From contig JAPXMM010000068.1 of the NCBI GenBank assembly GCA_033809015.1, positions 1-13,387 on the forward strand: a stretch of 13,387 nucleotides of DNA, read 5' to 3'. Of the stretch, positions 7,532 through 13,387 are shown in pieces. Below the pieces are notes generated by a model. It saw only the letters and a program-made list of their open reading frames with translations, was not told the DNA's origin and made no database searches. This DNA comes from DTU049 sp033809015 (lineage in GTDB: Bacteria; Bacteroidota; Bacteroidia; Bacteroidales; DTU049). A program made the translations under genes and the position numbers. How positions within the stretch are numbered: the stretch's first letter is position 1; each line of letters begins with the position of its first letter.

Positions 7532-8875
7532 TTGTCATTTGATCAATATACAGAAGCTGAAAGAACAAAACATGTAAATAGATTGCATCCATACAAAGGT
7601 AAATTTATTCCACAATTAGTAGAATATTTTCTAGATTCTCATGCAAATGAATTTAAAAAAGAAATATATTTCCATCCTAATGATATAATATTGGATCCTT
7701 TCTGTGGTAGTGGAACCACTTTAGTTCAGTGTAATGAATTGGGAATGCATGCTATTGGAATTGATATTTCATCTTTCAACTCACTAATTTGCAATTGTAA
7801 AATTTCAAAATATAATCTTATAGATTTAGATAGTGCAATAAAAAAAATAACAATTAAGTTAAAGAGTTATATTTCTCAAACTAATATATTAGAATTTGAA
7901 AATAAATTAACAGAGGAATTATATAATTTTAATAATAAATATTTCCCTGTTCCAGAATATAAATATAATTTAGTTAATGGAAAGATAAATGAGAGTGAAT
8001 ATGCTAAAATAAAAGAACAAGAATTTGTAAAAATATATCAAAATTTAATAAAAGAATATAAAATTGAATTATTCCAAGATAATAAAAATAATTTTATAGA
8101 CAAATGGTATATAAAACCTATAAGAGAAGAGTTAGAATTTGTAGCTAATGAAATCAAAGCAATTAAAGAAGACAATATAAAAAATATACTAATAGTAATT
8201 CTGAGTAGAACTATGAGAAGCTGTAGAGCTACTACGCATTCTGATCTTGCTACATTGAAAGAGCCCATATATACAACGTATTACTGCCATAAACATGGTA
8301 AAATTTGTAAACCATTATTTTCAATCTTAAAATGGTGGGAAACTTATTCTAAAGATACAATAAAAAGACTTGATGAATTTGATAGACTAAGAACCGATAC
8401 TTTTCAATATTGTATAACTGGCGATAGTAGAAATATCAATATATATGATGAATTAGAAAAAATTAATAAAGATTTCGCTGATTTAGTTACAAAGAAAAAA
8501 ATTAAGGGCATTTTTTCATCTCCACCATATGTGGGCTTAATTGATTACCACGAACAGCATGCATATGCTTATGATTTATTTGGATTTGAAAGAAATGATA
8601 ATTTAGAGATAGGTCCCTTGTATAAAGGACAAAATAATGAAGCAAAAGATTCATATGTACAGGGAATATCAGATGTTTTAAATAATTGTAAGAAATTTCT
8701 AAATGATGATTATGATGTTTTTTTAGTAGCTAACGATAAATATAACTTGTATCCTACAATAGCAGATAATGTAGGAATGAAAATAGTAAATGAGTTTAAA
8801 AGACCAGTATTAAATCGTACGGAAAAAGATAAAAATCCTTATTCTGAAATAATATTTCACTTAAAAGAAAAATAG
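7532..8875 (+). CDS. Type II DNA methyltransferase (SPPY, probably N4-cytosine), N-terminus in another frame
   Basis: It transfers a methyl group from S-adenosylmethionine to a base at an unknown target site. From a TTG at 7532 it has 447 residues. Motif I is DPFCGSGTT (residues 55-63), followed by an acidic motif II in IGIDIS (Asp78). The catalytic motif IV is SSPPYVG with SPPY at 330-333, the form typical of N4-cytosine enzymes. A long interval of about 270 residues between motifs I and IV gives the I-TRD-IV (alpha) order and probably holds the target recognition domain. The N-terminal HPYKGKFIPQLVEYFL is characteristic of this family. No ATG precedes it: the frame is open back to 7499 and reads SLESDINWS, which looks like real family sequence. 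Either it starts at TTG or it continues from the helix-turn-helix frame by a -1 shift. The stop is followed at once by a restriction-enzyme remnant. Confidence 0.82.
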   Translation: MSFDQYTEAERTKHVNRLHPYKGKFIPQLVEYFLDSHANEFKKEIYFHPNDIILDPFCGSGTTLVQCNELGMHAIGIDISSFNSLICNCKISKYNLIDLDSAIKKITIKLKSYISQTNILEFENKLTEELYNFNNKYFPVPEYKYNLVNGKINESEYAKIKEQEFVKIYQNLIKEYKIELFQDNKNNFIDKWYIKPIREELEFVANEIKAIKEDNIKNILIVILSRTMRSCRATTHSDLATLKEPIYTTYYCHKHGKICKPLFSILKWWETYSKDTIKRLDEFDRLRTDTFQYCITGDSRNINIYDELEKINKDFADLVTKKKIKGIFSSPPYVGLIDYHEQHAYAYDLFGFERNDNLEIGPLYKGQNNEAKDSYVQGISDVLNNCKKFLNDDYDVFLVANDKYNLYPTIADNVGMKIVNEFKRPVLNRTEKDKNPYSEIIFHLKEK

Positions 8876-9096
8876 ATACTCTAATAGCTATTCCATATAA
8901 TCCCTATGAACCCAAACCATATGAAAGATGGACTATCAAAGGAATGCTAGATGATAAAAATGAACTAATGGTAGGCAAAGAATTTTGGGATTTTATAGGT
9001 GGCGATGGAGCATATGAAGAAATATTAGATTGTTTCGAAAGTGCAGGTATAAAAATGCGTCCCGAAATAGATGAATATTTCAGCAATTTTAAATAA
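8876..9096 (+). pseudogene. C-terminal remnant of a TdeIII-like type II restriction endonuclease
   Basis: Directly after the methyltransferase stop, a frame open from 8848 to the TAA at 9094-9096 encodes IPYNPYEPKPYERW, then EFWDFIGGDGAYEEILDCFE, then KMRPEIDEYF. I recognise this, from memory, as the C-terminal end of TdeIII-family restriction endonucleases, which sit beside methyltransferases of this kind. Only about 73 codons remain of an enzyme normally well over 200 residues. The N-terminal part that would carry the PD-(D/E)XK catalytic centre is absent, so it should not cut DNA. The first in-frame ATG is at 8944 and would give a 50-residue fragment. The junction lies in the A-rich stretch around 8863-8876. 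Confidence 0.65.
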
Positions 9097-9113
9097 AATT
9101 TTTTAAAATATAC

Positions 9114-9145
9114 TTTTAGCTAATAAATTTTGCTAAAAATTTTTG
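9114..9145 (+). terminator. Possible terminator after the RM remnant
   Basis: TTTTAGC (9114-9120) pairs with GCTAAAA (9132-9138) across an 11-nt loop and is followed by ATTTTTG. It lies 17 nt after the remnant's stop. The stem is AT-rich, so the call is weak. Confidence 0.4.
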
Positions 9146-9210
9146 TATTAATAGAATACGCAAATATTATTTTTTGCCACGCATTGATACCGCATTGGGA
9201 AATGATTTGC

Positions 9211-9311
9211 TATAAAACAAGCAAGCAGCGTAGGACAGAAGGGTTTACACTGTTTGAGCGAACGTAGTGAGCGAATTTGTAAACCCCAATGGGTGTTTGT
9301 GTAGTTTTATA
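9211..9311. repeat. Nested inverted-repeat element (REP-like)
   Basis: The outer arms TATAAAAC (9211-9218) and GTTTTATA (9304-9311) enclose inner arms GGGTTTACA (9241-9249) and TGTAAACCC (9278-9286). Within the inner loop GAGCGAA occurs twice as a direct repeat (9256-9262 and 9269-9275). An overlapping hairpin GTAGTT-TTAT-AACTAC lies at 9301-9316. No open reading frame or transposase is present. It resembles the dispersed non-coding palindromic repeats of Bacteroidota genomes, but I cannot test its copy number here. Confidence 0.5.
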
Positions 9312-9332
9312 ACTACCCTGTCAGATCGTATT

Positions 9333-9365
9333 CCCCTCTTATAGAGGGGTTAGGGGTGTTAACAC
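9333..9365. repeat. G/C-rich hairpin and adjoining palindrome
   Basis: CCCCTCT (9333-9339) pairs perfectly with AGAGGGG (9343-9349) across a 3-nt loop. TTAGGGG and the 10-bp palindrome GTGTTAACAC (9356-9365) follow. The string is familiar as a dispersed intergenic repeat in Bacteroidota. It lacks a T tract, so it is not a classical terminator. Confidence 0.5.
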
Positions 9366-9487
9366 GAGCGTAGACTTTTCTTTCAAAACAAATCAAATTA
9401 AACTCTTAAGAAATAAATTATTAATGATACATTCAAAATTATAATTTATTAATTAATTAAATGTCTAATTCAATTAATTAATTAGTT

Positions 9488-11104
9488 TTATCTTATTAAT
9501 GTTATCGTGCCATGATATTCTTTTATTTTGCCACGGCCATAGTTTAATCTAAATATGTAGAAGTAGGTACCCTCTGAGTGATTGTCACCATCCCAATCAC
9601 CTTGATAATTTTCACTTTCATAAATTCTTTTTCCCCAACGATTGTAAATTTTAATTTCACTATTAGGATAATATTCAATATTAGTAATATAGAAGTGATC
9701 ATTAATGCCATCTCCATTAGGAGTTATGACATTGGGAATCTCAATGTGGCAATCATTTACTAGTACTATAGTACTGTCTGTTAGGGTATCGCAACCTATC
9801 ACTTTCACTCCAATATGATAAGTACCAGGAGCTAATCCATCAAGAATGTAATTAGCGGAGGTATTGCCATCAGACCAGAGAAAATCATATAAATTGATCT
9901 CTGGTTGAGCGACAGATAAATTTATAGAATCGTGACTGCACATTGTAATATTATGAGGTAAAGAGAAAATAGGAGTTGGTATTATTCTGATATTTATTGT
10001 ATCTTTAACATCACATTTATTGTATTGACTATTTATCACGCTCACCCAATAAGTGCCAGATTGTATGATGCTAATGCTACTTGTGGTTTGTCCTGTAGAC
10101 CATTTGTAGGAATAAATAGGATCCGTTTGTGTAGCATCGAGTATATATGGTCTCTCAGTAACGCATGTATCATTCCCTAAATCTACTTCAGGGAATGGCA
10201 GTAATCTAACAGTTACAGTGTCTGAATCTATGCAATTGTAATTATCTGTTCCATTTAGCCAATAAGTTGTTAGCTCTTCTGTAGGATGTATATTAATACT
10301 ACCCATTTGGCTTCCTGTACTCCAATTGTAGAATGCTGGGAAGTTTGTGCTATTAGCTATTAGCTGACCAGTTTGTCCTTCACACACTATGGTATCTCCA
10401 GTAATGCTAACCTCCATAGGGTTATGGTTAAAAATTTTTATAGTATCTACAACAGTATCTACAATACAAAGATTTAAATTAGGGATTTGGATTATTAAAT
10501 TTTCTGTTGGTTCATTAGTAGTATCTGCTATGCCATAAATCTCAATACATTGCATTAAAGAATTAGGAGGGAAAATAAGTTGAGAATTGATAGGTGCACC
10601 ATTAGCATCAGTATAATCAATGCCATTAATAGCTTCGCCAGTTAAAATAATATTTACTGTATCATTATCTTGAGTAGTGAAATTTCTATATATACAAATA
10701 GTACCATAAGAATCACAATTAAAACCACCTTCTAAAATAGTATTGTGAGGAACAAGATTAGAAGAATTTTGGAATTGTATATCTATTTCATATGAAGGCG
10801 AAGTAAAGCTACCAGCCTGCAAGAAAACACCACTATCATAAGCATGGTCAGTTCCATCAGCTATAGCCAGCTTAATATGATAAGTTTGGCATGGTACAAC
10901 GTGTGCAAATGCTTTCAATGGCACTGTAAATCCATCAAATTCTATAGTTTGACCACCAGTATTATCTACATAATATTGTGAGTATGATAAACTAGTACAA
11001 CCAGATGCTGAATAACTACTACCAGGAACTCCAGGATTTACTGTATTAATAGCAACTGGCAAAGTAGTATTAGGTATAATAGCTATATTCTTTTTGTTAT
11101 ACAT
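9488..11104 (-). CDS. C-terminal part of a choice-of-anchor L / T9SS type B secreted protein
   Basis: This 538-residue frame starts at an internal ATG and has no signal peptide. It is in the same frame as the upstream fragment, and the 19 codons between them (11105-11161) are open, so the two are one gene cut by a TGA. It completes the anchor-L domain (KKNIAIIPNTTLPVAINTV, QYYVDNTGG, YDSGVFLQAGSF). A Calx-beta-like segment and several PKD/Ig-like repeats follow, with the motifs CEGQTGQL, NWSTGSQ, KWSTGQTT and LWSDGNTS. The last 81 residues, from NVITPNGDGINDHF through IYNRWGKRIYES to the end, form the gliding motility-associated type B T9SS sorting domain. The whole product would be a surface-attached or released adhesin-like protein. 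Independent translation of this part would leave it in the cytosol. Confidence 0.8.
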   Translation of the reverse strand: MYNKKNIAIIPNTTLPVAINTVNPGVPGSSYSASGCTSLSYSQYYVDNTGGQTIEFDGFTVPLKAFAHVVPCQTYHIKLAIADGTDHAYDSGVFLQAGSFTSPSYEIDIQFQNSSNLVPHNTILEGGFNCDSYGTICIYRNFTTQDNDTVNIILTGEAINGIDYTDANGAPINSQLIFPPNSLMQCIEIYGIADTTNEPTENLIIQIPNLNLCIVDTVVDTIKIFNHNPMEVSITGDTIVCEGQTGQLIANSTNFPAFYNWSTGSQMGSINIHPTEELTTYWLNGTDNYNCIDSDTVTVRLLPFPEVDLGNDTCVTERPYILDATQTDPIYSYKWSTGQTTSSISIIQSGTYWVSVINSQYNKCDVKDTINIRIIPTPIFSLPHNITMCSHDSINLSVAQPEINLYDFLWSDGNTSANYILDGLAPGTYHIGVKVIGCDTLTDSTIVLVNDCHIEIPNVITPNGDGINDHFYITNIEYYPNSEIKIYNRWGKRIYESENYQGDWDGDNHSEGTYFYIFRLNYGRGKIKEYHGTITLIR

Positions 11105-11161
11105 TCCTCCATTAGGATCTGGTCCTGTTAATAAAAAGGCAAATACATCATTAAATTGAGA

Positions 11162-11164
11162 TCA
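11162..11164 (-). other. In-frame TGA at codon 149, replacing an expected Cys
   Basis: Reading the minus strand from 11608, codon 149 is TGA, between PEFV and SQFNDVFAFL. The flanking frame is intact on both sides. TGA appears to act as a normal stop elsewhere in the window (3708-3710 and 3742-3744). Confidence 0.85.
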
Positions 11165-11608
11165 TACAAATTCTGGATATTCTTCACTTGCAAAAACATA
11201 ATTAAAGCTAATAGTATCTGCCTGAGGAATAAAGTCAAATTCAAGTACTGATGCATCGTTTGTAGCATAGTTTATTATATTTTCTAGATCTGCGTCACCT
11301 GCAGTATTTACTGCTACGTTGGCACTTCCTGTAGTGTTTGGACCAATAGCTACTGTAGCGCCACCAGTTGTTAACAAGATACCATCTGTGAATCCAATAT
11401 TAGTGGTACCATAAAAATATGCTTTCTGAGCATTATCACCTGTAAATTGAACATTAGTTACAGTGACACCTTGACCTATTAATATATTTTGAACTAAATC
11501 AAAAGCTGTATAAGATATATCTACATTTAATTGTGCATTTAATGTGAATGGGAAAAATATAATATTTAAAAATATTAATCTTTTTAAAGAAATAAAAAAA
11601 CTTTTCAT
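11162..11608 (-). CDS. N-terminal part of the choice-of-anchor L / T9SS secreted protein, ending at an in-frame TGA
   Basis: From the ATG at 11606-11608 this part has 148 residues. It starts with a signal peptide (MKSFFISLKRL, then a hydrophobic core ending LNAQ, cleavage near residue 26). The N-terminal half of a choice-of-anchor L domain follows: FTDGILLTTGGA, GDADLENIIN, VLEFDFIPQADTISFNYVFA, SEEYPEFV. The next codon is TGA. In family members I recall, this site is a cysteine (EFVCS.FND), so one base change from TGT or TGC explains the stop. The same frame continues for 557 more codons after it. An in-frame TTG at 11632 lies inside the promoter box and is not preferred. Transcription is divergent from dut. 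Confidence 0.75.
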   Translation of the reverse strand: MKSFFISLKRLIFLNIIFFPFTLNAQLNVDISYTAFDLVQNILIGQGVTVTNVQFTGDNAQKAYFYGTTNIGFTDGILLTTGGATVAIGPNTTGSANVAVNTAGDADLENIINYATNDASVLEFDFIPQADTISFNYVFASEEYPEFV

Positions 11609-11629
11609 ATTATTTATTTTTACATTAAA

Positions 11630-11637
11630 CAAAATTA
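11630..11637 (-). promoter_or_regulatory. Candidate -7 box TAATTTTG for the T9SS gene
   Basis: TAATTTTG on the minus strand ends 21 nt before the ATG at 11608. It is the left-hand box of the symmetric divergent pair. Confidence 0.45.
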
Positions 11638-11674
11638 TAATTTTTTTAAAATAAATTAATTTATAAAAAAATTA

Positions 11675-11682
11675 TAATTTTG
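11675..11682 (+). promoter_or_regulatory. Candidate -7 box TAATTTTG for dut
   Basis: TAATTTTG ends 19 nt before the dut ATG at 11702. It is the right-hand box of the symmetric divergent pair. Confidence 0.45.
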
Positions 11683-11701
11683 TAAAATAAAAAATAAAAT
11701 A

Positions 11702-12136
11702 ATGATACAAATTAATATAAAAAATATTTCAACTCATCCACTACCTGATTATGCCACTTTATATAGTTCGGGTATGGATATTTATGCTTTTATTGACCAA
11801 GATATTTCTATCCAACCTATGCAGAGAGTTATTGTACCTACAGGATTATTCATAGAGCTACCTCCTAGCTATGAAGCTCAAATAAGACCCAGGTCTGGCT
11901 TAGCTATTAATAATGGTATAACGGTTTTAAATACTCCTGGTACAATAGATGCAGATTATAGAGGAGAAATTAAAGTAATATTAATTAATTTAAGTGATAA
12001 AGAATACATAATACATGATGGCGATAGAATCGCTCAAATGGTTATACAAAAAGTAGATAGAGCTGTTTGGAACATAGTAGATAAAATAAGTGATACAGAT
12101 AGAGGAGATGGCGGTTTCGGACATACAGGGAAATAA
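11702..12136 (+). CDS. dut: Deoxyuridine 5'-triphosphate nucleotidohydrolase (dUTPase)
   Basis: This enzyme hydrolyses dUTP to dUMP and diphosphate (EC 3.6.1.23), keeping uracil out of DNA and feeding dTMP synthesis. The 144-residue length is normal for the homotrimeric bacterial enzyme. All five motifs are present: I SSGMDIYA (22-29), II RPRSGLA (62-68), III GTIDADYRGEI (80-90) with the catalytic Asp84 and the uracil-stacking Tyr86, IV GDRIAQMVI (107-115), and V RGDGGFGHTG (134-143). It is first in a probable two-gene operon, with the nucleotidyltransferase 23 nt downstream, and is driven by the right half of the symmetric divergent promoter. The gene looks intact. Confidence 0.97.
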   Translation: MIQINIKNISTHPLPDYATLYSSGMDIYAFIDQDISIQPMQRVIVPTGLFIELPPSYEAQIRPRSGLAINNGITVLNTPGTIDADYRGEIKVILINLSDKEYIIHDGDRIAQMVIQKVDRAVWNIVDKISDTDRGDGGFGHTGK

Positions 12137-12159
12137 TAATTTTATAATACAATATTTTT

Positions 12160-13167
12160 ATGAGAATAGTAATACCAATGGCAGGTATGGGAAAAAGAAT
12201 GAGGCCTCATACACTCACTACTCCTAAACCATTAATACCTATAGCAGGTAAACCAATCGTAGAACGAATTGTAAATATTTTAATAGAATCTATTGATGCT
12301 AATATTGATGAAATAGCTTTTGTAATTGGTGATTTTACTGATGATGTTAAGCAACAAATTAAAGATTTAGGACAAAAACTTGGCATTAATACAACTATTT
12401 ATCATCAAAATAATCCATTAGGTACTGCTCATGCAGTTTTGTGTGCAGAGCCATCATTAAAGGATGAGGTTATCATTGCGTTTGCTGATACATTATTTTT
12501 TACTAAAATTAATTTAAAGAATATTGACGCTGATGGTATCATATGGACTTATGAAGTTGCTAATCCAGCCGAATATGGAGTAGTAAAATTGGATGACAAT
12601 GGCTATATTTCTGCTTTTTATGAAAAACCTACAACTTTTGTCAGTAATCAAGCTATTATAGGTTTATACTATTTCAGAAATGCCGAAATAATTAAAAAAT
12701 CTTTACTAAAATTATTAGAAAACGATAAAAAGGTAAATGGCGAATATCAATTAACTGACGCACTACAATATATGATAGAAAATGATTATAAAATAACAAT
12801 TCAAAATGTAGATGAATGGTTAGATTGTGGTAATAAGAATGCTACGTTGCTTGCTCATAAAAGAATTCTAGAACGTTATCCGAGTGAAAGTGTAGTCGCA
12901 GATAATGTAAAATGTAAAGATGGTATTATAATACCTCCTTGTTATATAGAAGGAGATGTACTTATTGAGAATTCTATAGTAGGACCATATGTGAGCATTG
13001 GTAATAATTCAGTTATTTCACATTCTATTATTACTAATTCTATTCTACAAGAACATGTTAAACTCTCAAATGTGAATATCGATAATTCTATGATAGGTAA
13101 ATATGCAGACTATAACGATTCATATGATGAGCTAAATATAGGTGATTATTCCGAGATTAGTAGATAA
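12160..13167 (+). CDS. Sugar-1-phosphate nucleotidyltransferase with left-handed beta-helix tail
   Basis: The product has 335 residues. The N-terminal GT-A-like nucleotidyltransferase domain (to about 235) joins an NTP and a sugar-1-phosphate to make an NDP-sugar and diphosphate. Landmarks are the nucleotide-binding signature GMGKRMRPHTLTTPKPL (residues 9-25, Arg13 and Lys23), LGTAHA (87-92), the metal-binding Asp110 in FADTLFF, YGVV (139-142), FYEKP (153-157), GEYQLTD (194-200) and WLDCGN (220-225). The last ~85 residues show hexapeptide repeats of a left-handed beta-helix (IENSIVGPYVSIGNNSVIS), as in RmlA-long or GlmU-like enzymes. The sugar and base are not determined; glucose-1-phosphate with dTTP or UTP is plausible. 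It would supply precursors for surface glycans. It is the second gene after dut. Confidence 0.88.
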   Translation: MRIVIPMAGMGKRMRPHTLTTPKPLIPIAGKPIVERIVNILIESIDANIDEIAFVIGDFTDDVKQQIKDLGQKLGINTTIYHQNNPLGTAHAVLCAEPSLKDEVIIAFADTLFFTKINLKNIDADGIIWTYEVANPAEYGVVKLDDNGYISAFYEKPTTFVSNQAIIGLYYFRNAEIIKKSLLKLLENDKKVNGEYQLTDALQYMIENDYKITIQNVDEWLDCGNKNATLLAHKRILERYPSESVVADNVKCKDGIIIPPCYIEGDVLIENSIVGPYVSIGNNSVISHSIITNSILQEHVKLSNVNIDNSMIGKYADYNDSYDELNIGDYSEISR

Positions 13168-13218
13168 TATTATTTTAGCTTTATTCTATTTAAAAAATAA
13201 GTTGTTAAAAAAAATTGA

Positions 13219-13239
13219 GAGGGTTGGGGAGGGGAAAGA
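13219..13239 (+). repeat. G-rich tract in the intergenic gap
   Basis: The run GAGGGTTGGGGAGGGG and its flanks stand out in otherwise AT-rich DNA between two converging genes. It resembles G-rich dispersed intergenic sequence seen in other Bacteroidota and recalls the GAGGGGTTAGGGG at 9344-9356. It has only three G-runs, so a four-run G-quadruplex is not supported. Confidence 0.35.
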
Positions 13240-13249
13240 TAATAAATAT

Positions 13250-13387
13250 CTATATTAAACTTTCCCTATGCTTTAATTTTAACCTCACATACACATACCA
13301 CGCTTCCCAGTCTGACGCTGCTAAATTCAGCATTCTACCTATATCTTCTATCACTCTGTTCAATAAATATTTATGTTTTACTACATA
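13250..13387 (-). CDS. C-terminal end of an unrecognised gene, cut by the right edge
   Basis: On the minus strand the frame entering from the right edge is open for 45 codons and ends in TAG at 13250-13252. It contains LLNRVIEDIGRMLNLAASDW and then YVYVRLKLKHRE. The reading is helical and amphipathic with a basic end, and the composition looks like real protein. It converges on the nucleotidyltransferase gene, with an 82-bp gap. I do not recognise the family. Confidence 0.45.
   Translation of the reverse strand, partial: YVVKHKYLLNRVIEDIGRMLNLAASDWEAWYVYVRLKLKHRESLI

Larger units (their letters stand above)
9097..9487. other. 391-bp gene-free region between converging units
   Basis: No coding frame with a protein-like reading was found on either strand. 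The flanks are AT-rich, including TTAATTAATTAA-type palindromes at 9440-9485 near the end of the T9SS gene. The middle (9181-9380) stands out with 87 G+C in 200 bases against roughly 30% elsewhere, and holds several inverted repeats listed separately. Confidence 0.6.
11629..11683. promoter_or_regulatory. Symmetric divergent promoter: 19-bp perfect inverted repeat
   Basis: ACAAAATTATAATTTTTTT at 11629-11647 is the exact reverse complement of 11665-11683. The 17-bp spacer holds a 14-bp palindrome (11651-11664). Each arm contains a TAATTTTG box, pointing left for the T9SS gene and right for dut. Confidence 0.6.

Noticed and set aside
8904..9086. Minus-strand 60-residue frame over the restriction-enzyme remnant
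   Set aside because: The plus strand in this stretch carries a recognisable protein family. The minus frame reads as low-complexity shadow.
9211..9311. CRISPR array or insertion sequence
   Set aside because: There are no regularly spaced repeats, no transposase frame and no target-site duplication that I can see. Only nested inverted repeats are present.
11162..11164. A reassigned genetic code (TGA as Trp or Cys) to explain the interrupted T9SS gene
   Set aside because: Genes here use TGG for Trp and TGT for Cys. TGA ends the exported-protein gene (3708-3710) and the 679-residue gene (3742-3744) at sensible lengths.
13219..13239. G-quadruplex
   Set aside because: Only three G-runs of three or more occur, so a standard four-run quadruplex is not supported.

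Overview
The window looks like a Bacteroidota chromosome segment from a strongly AT-rich genome (about 70% A+T by eye). Three things point there: a secreted adhesin-like gene ending in a type IX secretion (T9SS) type B sorting domain, a PorT-like outer-membrane barrel protein, and TAnnTTTG boxes (the Bacteroidota -7 promoter element) just upstream of nearly every transcription unit. I see no Shine-Dalgarno sequences that decide a start.

Layout. 1-945: a minus-strand unit with tRNA-Pro(TGG), tRNA-Arg(TCT), a small outer-membrane barrel protein starting 6 nt after the tRNA, and the first 28 codons of an unknown gene cut by the left edge. 967-2974: a two-gene minus-strand operon, an alpha/beta hydrolase followed by a GT4 glycosyltransferase. 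3303-3710: a small exported protein of unknown function. 3742-7134: two minus-strand genes, tyrS and a membrane-anchored protein with a MORN-like C-terminus. 7302-9096: what appears to be a damaged type II restriction-modification (RM) locus. It holds a helix-turn-helix segment, a DNA methyltransferase in the -1 frame after an A8 run, and the last ~73 codons of a TdeIII-like restriction endonuclease. 9097-9487: a gene-free stretch with a GC-richer, palindrome-rich repeat element. 9488-11608: a large minus-strand choice-of-anchor L / T9SS type B protein interrupted by a single in-frame TGA. 11702-13167: dut and a sugar nucleotidyltransferase with a left-handed beta-helix tail, transcribed divergently from the T9SS gene. 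13250-13387: the C-terminal 45 codons of an unrecognised minus-strand gene.

Working together. dut and tyrS are housekeeping genes. The glycosyltransferase and nucleotidyltransferase suit cell-surface glycan synthesis, and the barrel and T9SS proteins belong to the outer envelope. The most informative parts are two interrupted genes (methyltransferase at A8, T9SS protein at TGA), the decayed RM locus, a tRNA-mRNA junction with a 6-nt spacer, and a near-symmetric divergent promoter at 11629-11683. I do not see a clearly new multi-gene system. Family assignments come from recognising motifs by eye, without database searches.
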